From contig DRJH01000078.1 of NCBI GenBank assembly GCA_011052285.1, positions 1 to 9,683 of the forward strand: DNA of 9,683 nucleotides, in the 5' to 3' direction. A program made the translations under genes and the position numbers. The notes beneath the pieces were generated by a model, which saw only the letters and a list, made by a program, of their open reading frames with translations, had not been told where the DNA came from and searched no databases. Below are positions 5,573 to 9,683 of the stretch, piece after piece (the first letter of the stretch is position 1; each line of letters opens with the position of its first letter). This DNA is from Gammaproteobacteria bacterium. Lineage in GTDB: Bacteria; Pseudomonadota; Gammaproteobacteria; Arenicellales; DRJH01.

Positions 5573-6808
5573 TTACTTGGCTGGCTCATTCGACATGGTG
5601 ACAGACAGGCCGATAAACTGGTCATCATAATTTGCCGCTGAGACGTTCGATGATCGGGAAGTCTGTCCAGCTCGCAGGCCGAGAAATAACCAGGGTCGCA
5701 TCGTGTAATCCATGCCGAGTCCGTAATCCCATGTCGTATCACGACGAGTATCACTAAAATCGTCCTTCGTATAATTGGTGTATGCAAGCAATCCAATGCT
5801 GTCTGAATAGGCATAGTCTACAGAAACACCAAGCAGATTGCTGACGAAATAAGAAGAACCGGGCTCACTGGATTCCTCCGTTCTTCTGGATGTGTACAAA
5901 CTAACATTGGTAAACGTCTGTGGTGCCCACAACACCTTGCCCAAATAAGTCACACCACTAAAATCATTAACCGTGGGATCATCAAAATTTTTAGTTAGAT
6001 TTCCGATACTGACTTCAGCAGAGGTTATGTCTGTCGCCTCCCAGCGCGCACCAACGGAGTACGACTGTTCGGTACTATCCAGACGGTTATTGGTCAGGTA
6101 ATCGATAGTGCTGTTGGTCAACTCCACAAAAGTTGCCGTGGACGGCCCCAGATTGTAATAAGCTCTACCCCGCAGGTTCAGACGATCACGATCTCTGAAT
6201 CCTTGTTGATTATTGGTATAACGTAGCTGTTGTTGGTGTGCCGCCAAACTGACCTGCATCGTATTACTACGACGCCCATAAATACCCTCCGCACCGTAGC
6301 GAAACAGATGATAGGTATCAGGATCGATATTACCGACGAGCCGGGAGCCCGTAGAACCGCGCGGTTCTGCACCATCAACGTAACCGGCGTCCAATAGCAA
6401 ATTGAAGCGATCTGTCAAGTCCAGGTTCAAACCCGCACCCAGTGTATTTTGAATGTAGTTATCCTGTTTGAACTTACTGTGAGAGATTACCGTAGCACCA
6501 TAGAAAAGCTGCAGGTCATGCTGGCCCAATTCAGCTTTGTAGGTCAACCCGGCACTCGCGGTATATTCAATCTCTGCCTGCCTCAGGTTACTACTCTTTT
6601 TGCCATTACTGTGCCTGACAGCAGCGACGGTCAGCGCCGGATAAAATCCGGGCACTAACTGGGTATCGACTATCTTCTTGTCACCTTCCAGCGCAGTGTC
6701 CGTCTGCGGCGCCGGAGCAGTCGAATAGCTCACAGTCTGCGCCCAGGCTCCAGGACCTGAGACGATTGCAGCCACCACGACCATAACTGCTGTTTTCCTA
6801 TACATCAT
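5573..6808 (-). CDS. Outer-membrane beta-barrel protein (putative porin 2, BBP2-like)
   Basis: Predicted outer-membrane barrel of 411 aa. A signal peptide is clear: MMYRK, a hydrophobic core (about 7-18) and cleavage after AWA (residue 23). The mature part is a long run of amphipathic strands rich in aromatic, Asn, Thr and Arg residues with charged turns, e.g. LGAGLNLDLTDRFNLLLDAGY, YSVGARWEATDITSAEVSIG and YGLGMDYTMRPWLFLGLRAG, and it ends with FIGLSVTM plus a short NEPAK tail. This pattern matches the putative beta-barrel porin 2 group often found in exopolysaccharide and surface-polymer loci. The start is placed at the ATG of 6808 (or the next, 6805), with GAGGGG just upstream; the open frame extends to 6895 but the extension would precede the signal peptide. 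It is 144 bp downstream of the secreted-protein gene on the same strand and has its own promoter candidate. Transported cargo is unknown. Confidence 0.8.
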   Translation of the reverse strand: MMYRKTAVMVVVAAIVSGPGAWAQTVSYSTAPAPQTDTALEGDKKIVDTQLVPGFYPALTVAAVRHSNGKKSSNLRQAEIEYTASAGLTYKAELGQHDLQLFYGATVISHSKFKQDNYIQNTLGAGLNLDLTDRFNLLLDAGYVDGAEPRGSTGSRLVGNIDPDTYHLFRYGAEGIYGRRSNTMQVSLAAHQQQLRYTNNQQGFRDRDRLNLRGRAYYNLGPSTATFVELTNSTIDYLTNNRLDSTEQSYSVGARWEATDITSAEVSIGNLTKNFDDPTVNDFSGVTYLGKVLWAPQTFTNVSLYTSRRTEESSEPGSSYFVSNLLGVSVDYAYSDSIGLLAYTNYTKDDFSDTRRDTTWDYGLGMDYTMRPWLFLGLRAGQTSRSSNVSAANYDDQFIGLSVTMSNEPAK

Positions 6809-6866
6809 CGGCCCCTCGCCAGCAAAACCGGTTACATATGCACCAGCGTGTTGAATTGACAGACTT

Positions 6867-6906
6867 ATTCTAAGCGGCTTCGGATGGTTGTGCAACGATA
6901 TATCGT
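6867..6906 (-). promoter_or_regulatory. Promoter with overlapping palindromic operator for the beta-barrel gene
   Basis: Reading the minus strand, TTGCAC (6895-6890) and TAGAAT (6872-6867) are 17 bp apart; the -10 is 5 of 6 to consensus and the -35 only 3 of 6. A perfect 12-bp palindrome ACGATATATCGT (6906-6895) ends on the first base of the -35, and with one mismatch the symmetry extends to 18 bp (6892-6909). A dimeric regulator bound there could repress or activate. Transcription would start near 6860, giving a leader of about 50 nt. The regulator is unknown. Confidence 0.45.
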
Positions 6907-6952
6907 AGCGTTAAATGTGTTTATGAGTAGACGAAGTTTTGGCGCTTCCTGG

Positions 6953-8191
6953 CTAATTTGGACTGACTTCTCGTGTATTGCCTCCATGACCTCCGGTTGG
7001 TGGGACACTGGCGGGTGCTTTTGACAACCCTGCAGCCGCTGCTGGCACACAGATCCCCGGGTCGGCCCCACCGGCGATTGCCGAGTTGCAAACCTGATCT
7101 GCACAGCTCGTCGCCAATTGACCACAGGCCAATCGATTCAGGCGAGAATAGAAAAAATCCACCGGAACATTTTTGATGCCCAGATCATTGGCCACAGCCA
7201 ATCTAGCGGGATCATTCAGAAAACGATTATTGCCCTCTGCTTGCAAGGTTATCAGCATGGGCTTCTTGAAGCCGTTCTTCTGGACCGACTGGGTGATTTC
7301 CTGCCAGCGGGCCGGATCAACATCCTGTTTTTTCGGCACGTCGAAAAGTTTCAGCAATTCGTCCGTGTTTGCCATAATCTGATAATCCCCTTGCTCCCAG
7401 TCCGGTACCGGAGTCAGTTCTTCGCCGCTGGCAAAAAAGGCATCCATGATTTTGCCTGCTTTGGGCTTTTTACCAAAGCGGCTAACTTCGCGCTGGTAGG
7501 CCTCATTAAACAAAACAACCACAGGTACTGTCGCTTTACCGGCCGCCTTTGAGGCTTCAAGCTGACCATAGCGATCATCAACAACGATTTTCTTGGTATC
7601 AAGATATAACGACACAAATACCGGTCGCTGCTTTGATGCTATTCTTTTCTGTGGTGGAAAATACCAGTAATCCGGCCCTTTTAGTTTGGCTACTTCTGCA
7701 GTCGGCGCCTGGAAATGTGCAGCACCGTTCTGCCAATCAGGAAATGGTATCAGACGCTGGTCCCCATCAAAAAAACGCTGCGCAACTGCCGCTATAGTCG
7801 GCTTTGGACCCAGATCCGCGAGTGAGTAATTGAGTTGATAGCGATTTTCGTTGGTTTTTGCAAGGTTACAGGCCCAGGCTGGCAAGGAAGGCAGCAGGCT
7901 CATAGCAGTATTGTAAAATTCCTGCGCTCGATCCGGGTTCGAAGTAACAGCCAGATAAACCAGATCATCAATCGTCAATCCCAGCGACACACCATGCAGC
8001 ATCACGGAGCTGGCCGGATATCCTTTGTCAAAAAATCCTTTGACTTCCTGATACAGTCGCCGATCTCCATCCAGACGGACAAAATCGCTGTCTGATTGTA
8101 TATGTATATCACTTTGAACCACCGCATGTGCGGGGGTAACAGCAAACCCCGTTACTAACACGCCACCAATAAATACCTTTTTCAACCACAT
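6953..8191 (-). CDS. Secreted protein with internal duplication, weakly ParB/sulfiredoxin-like
   Basis: A 412-aa exported protein that I cannot name. The signal peptide is MWLKK plus a hydrophobic core with cleavage after AHA (residue 23). An N-terminal region (about 30-130) contains LGLTIDDLVYLAVTSNPDRA and LLPSLPAWACN. Then come two related copies: about 136-231 and 248-350. Both begin FF-x5/6-L-x-P-x-PDW-xx-G (FF140, PDW151-153; FF252, PDW263-265) and both end in a VDD/NDP-x-LxxAxxxG-xxxVPV module (205-226 and 326-346). The latter recalls the ParB/sulfiredoxin fold (DGxxRLxAAxxLGxxxVPV), but a periplasmic location argues against DNA binding. The tail is Cys-rich (C356, C363, C368, C381), probably disulfide-bonded, then Gly/Pro-rich. 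ATG 8191 with GGGGACA upstream is preferred over an in-frame GTG at 8215. It lies upstream of the barrel gene on the same strand, suggesting a shared envelope role (inference). Confidence 0.75.
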   Translation of the reverse strand: MWLKKVFIGGVLVTGFAVTPAHAVVQSDIHIQSDSDFVRLDGDRRLYQEVKGFFDKGYPASSVMLHGVSLGLTIDDLVYLAVTSNPDRAQEFYNTAMSLLPSLPAWACNLAKTNENRYQLNYSLADLGPKPTIAAVAQRFFDGDQRLIPFPDWQNGAAHFQAPTAEVAKLKGPDYWYFPPQKRIASKQRPVFVSLYLDTKKIVVDDRYGQLEASKAAGKATVPVVVLFNEAYQREVSRFGKKPKAGKIMDAFFASGEELTPVPDWEQGDYQIMANTDELLKLFDVPKKQDVDPARWQEITQSVQKNGFKKPMLITLQAEGNNRFLNDPARLAVANDLGIKNVPVDFFYSRLNRLACGQLATSCADQVCNSAIAGGADPGICVPAAAAGLSKAPASVPPTGGHGGNTREVSPN

Positions 8192-8569
8192 CGTTCTGTC
8201 CCCATCATCAAACACCGATTACCTGACTGTTTGGGTTTCGAACAATCAGACCGACAAACACAGCAGATCCAGCCTCTACTCGGTATAAATAGCACATTCT
8301 TGATGCAAATGGAAATCATCCATGTCGAATTTAGCCTCAGAATCAAAAATAACCTGCACTTCACAAAAAAATACTGACTCGACTCAAAAATTAATCGCAT
8401 CATTTTTCCAACACCCAATTTCCGTTCTCAAACCGGCACTTCCGCCATCCATGGCGGTCGTCTAGAAGAAAAGTGAATTTGAGGCCACTCGAAAACGCCA
8501 TCAAAGTCCATTCACTGTATCTAATAAATTTTTCTTTATATTAAATATTCTTTATGTTTTAATAGAAGC
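8192..8569. promoter_or_regulatory. 378-bp divergent intergenic region (secreted protein / ArsR-methyltransferase)
   Basis: No credible gene is seen here. It must hold the promoters of the minus-strand secreted-protein gene and the plus-strand ArsR-methyltransferase gene. A perfect symmetric hairpin CCGCCA-TCCA-TGGCGG lies at 8442-8457; it is not followed by a T run, so it is not a classic terminator. The last 50 bases before 8570 are strongly AT-rich and contain the repeats described separately. No recognisable SAM or SAH riboswitch was noticed, though covariance searching was not possible. The remaining sequence, including 8300-8400, shows nothing definite. Confidence 0.5.
8532..8555 (+). 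promoter_or_regulatory. Candidate operator for the ArsR-methyltransferase/metF operon
   Basis: Two direct copies of TTCTTTAT (8532-8539 and 8548-8555) are spaced 16 bp start to start, flanking an 11-bp palindrome ATATT-A-AATAT (8538-8548). This sits 15 to 38 bp before the ATG. ArsR-type regulators bind AT-rich dyads near their own promoters, so autoregulation here is plausible. The region is AT-rich, so chance repeats are easy, and the site is only a candidate. Confidence 0.35.
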
Positions 8570-9568
8570 ATGAAAACAACGGAACAAACTCTTAACATCA
8601 GCGCCTGTGAATGGCTGAATATCCTGCGTGCTGCCGGCGAAGTGACCCGTCTGCGGCTACTGGTCGCATTATCCGGAGGCGAACTGACTGTCGGCGAACT
8701 CACCCGGGTCGTGGAACAAAGCCAGCCCAGAGTCAGTCGCCATTTGCGGTTGCTTTGTCAAAGTGGCCTGTTGCAGCGTTTCCAGGAAGGTGCAACCGTT
8801 TTTTACCGGCTGGCCTGGCAAGGTGCCGGAGAGCAACTCACCGCACTGACGCTGCGTATGATGAGCCGTGAGGACAAACTCTTTGCGCAAGATCGACAGC
8901 GGCTGGCTGCCGTCAGAGAAGACCGAGGGCAACGGGCCACTCATTTTTTTCACCACAACGCCGACAATTGGGACAGCTTGCGTACCCTCTACGCCGCCGT
9001 AGACTCCGTTGAAAATGCCCTGCTGCAGGCGGCTCCGAAAAGTATCGATATGTTACTCGACCTGGGCACTGGTACCGGGCGTATTCTGGAGATTTTTTCA
9101 CCTCGAATACGGCATGGTGTTGGCATTGATATGAGCGCTGAAATGTTGGGGGTGGCGCGGGCGCGAATGACCGGCAGCCGATTTGCACACTGCCAGTTTC
9201 GTAAGGCAGATGCAACGGCCTCGCCCTACCCCGATGCTTGTGCCGAGGTGGTCATCATTCACCATGTACTGCACTACCTGCCACTACCACAGGCGTTGAT
9301 CCAGGAAGCTGCACGACTATTACAGCCAGGAGGGCGACTGATGATCGTCGATTTTGCAGCCCACCAACAGGAGCGCCTGCGAACCGAGCTGGCCCACCGC
9401 AGACTGGGATTTGCAGACACTGAAATCCATCAGTGGCTTCGAAACTGTGTTCTGAAGTCCATCTGTACACAGCAATTTTCAAGTAACGAACCAGACGGTT
9501 TGACGACATGCCTATGGATAGCAACCACCGCCAACACGGCGACAAACCTGGAAAAAATAGCCCAATGA
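8570..9568 (+). CDS. ArsR-family HTH regulator fused to SAM methyltransferase, upstream of metF
   Basis: A 332-aa two-domain protein. Residues about 12-98 form an ArsR-type winged helix: ILRAAGEVTRLRLLVALSGGELTVGELTRVV, then the recognition helix QPRVSRHLRLLCQSGLL (52-68) and a wing GATVFYRL. The usual metal-binding Cys box (ELCVCDL) is replaced by ELTVGEL, so it is not a metal sensor. Residues about 125-332 form a class I methyltransferase with DLGTGTG (164-170), the acidic residue of GIDMS (Asp187) and VVIIHHVLHYL / LLQPGGRLMIVDF. Similar fusions sit beside metF or other methionine-cycle genes in several proteobacteria, and the ArsR-family SahR is known to sense S-adenosylhomocysteine; that ligand is likely here too but not shown. 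The C-terminal part after about 300 (CTQQFSSNEPDGLTTCLWIAT) completes the sheet. The stop overlaps the metF start (ATGA), so translation is coupled. Ribosome-binding site is weak (AGAAG). Confidence 0.88.
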   Translation: MKTTEQTLNISACEWLNILRAAGEVTRLRLLVALSGGELTVGELTRVVEQSQPRVSRHLRLLCQSGLLQRFQEGATVFYRLAWQGAGEQLTALTLRMMSREDKLFAQDRQRLAAVREDRGQRATHFFHHNADNWDSLRTLYAAVDSVENALLQAAPKSIDMLLDLGTGTGRILEIFSPRIRHGVGIDMSAEMLGVARARMTGSRFAHCQFRKADATASPYPDACAEVVIIHHVLHYLPLPQALIQEAARLLQPGGRLMIVDFAAHQQERLRTELAHRRLGFADTEIHQWLRNCVLKSICTQQFSSNEPDGLTTCLWIATTANTATNLEKIAQ

Positions 9569-9683
9569 AAACCGTCCGTGAAAACCTCTTAAATAACGAA
9601 AACTCCAAGCCGGTACGAATATCGTTTGAGTTCTTTCCTCCAAAAACTGCTGCAATGGAAATCACCTTATGGCGATCCATTGA
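9565..9683 (+). CDS. metF: 5,10-methylenetetrahydrofolate reductase MetF (N-terminal part)
   Basis: The first 39 complete codons of MetF, which reduces 5,10-methylene-THF to 5-methyl-THF, the methyl donor for methionine synthesis, using FAD and NAD(P)H. The signature SFEFFPPK (20-27) is intact; Glu22 corresponds to the catalytic Glu28 of E. coli MetF, and the following MEITLWRSI matches the family's next helix. The ATG overlaps the TGA of the upstream fusion protein by four bases, so it is in an operon with its presumed regulator. The frame is open to the window edge. Confidence 0.93.
   Translation, partial: MKTVRENLLNNENSKPVRISFEFFPPKTAAMEITLWRSI

Noticed and set aside
5531..5638. Small plus-strand frame starting at a TTG after AGGAGGTGAATCC
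   Set aside because: It overlaps the terminator and the end of the convergent barrel gene, has no recognisable product, and a good ribosome-binding-like sequence alone is not enough.
6809..6895. N-terminal extension of the beta-barrel gene
   Set aside because: It would place 29 residues ahead of a clear signal peptide, and the proposed transcription start and ribosome-binding site favour the ATG at 6808.
8216..8569. SAM or SAH riboswitch before the ArsR-methyltransferase gene
   Set aside because: No recognisable conserved core was seen; the only stem found (8442-8457) does not fit a known class. A covariance-model search would settle it.
1..9683. CRISPR array or rRNA genes
   Set aside because: No regularly spaced identical repeats and no rRNA-like segments were seen anywhere in the window.

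Overview
The window looks like proteobacterial chromosome, most likely from a gammaproteobacterium of middling GC; this taxonomic reading is an inference from gene content. Housekeeping genes lie at both ends: a succinate dehydrogenase locus on the left and a methionine/folate locus on the right. Between them is a block of exported and envelope proteins.

Left part (1-2056, all on the minus strand). The order of transcription is a short SDHAF4/DUF1674 assembly-factor gene, sdhC, sdhD and the first 276 codons of sdhA, which runs off the window. The three Sdh subunits resemble the alphaproteobacterial/mitochondrial type rather than the E. coli type. A 140-bp element with 15-bp perfect terminal inverted repeats and an 8-bp target duplication (a MITE) sits between the assembly-factor gene and sdhC, just upstream of a plausible sdhC promoter.

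Middle part (2057-8191). A leader rich in repeats precedes a plus-strand pair: a 757-aa S8 (subtilisin-like) serine protease with a C-terminal autotransporter-type beta-barrel, then, 12 nt later, a class I SAM-dependent methyltransferase. A hairpin terminator separates these from two minus-strand genes that converge on them. The first of these in transcription order is a 412-aa secreted protein with an internal duplication that faintly resembles the ParB/sulfiredoxin fold. It is followed by a 411-aa outer-membrane beta-barrel protein of the putative porin BBP2 type. A promoter with a 12-bp palindrome touching its -35 lies directly upstream of the barrel gene. The protease, barrel and secreted protein are all predicted to act in the periplasm or outer membrane. 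They may form an envelope or exopolysaccharide-related module, but no glycosyltransferase or transporter is in view to prove it.

Right part (8192-9683). A 378-bp AT-leaning divergent intergenic region leads into an ArsR-type HTH fused to a SAM methyltransferase. Its stop overlaps the start of metF (methylenetetrahydrofolate reductase, partial) as ATGA. This arrangement fits a regulator that senses the SAM/SAH state and controls methionine-cycle genes.

The points most worth following up are the unannotated-looking SDHAF4 gene beside sdh, the MITE beside it, and the duplicated secreted protein.
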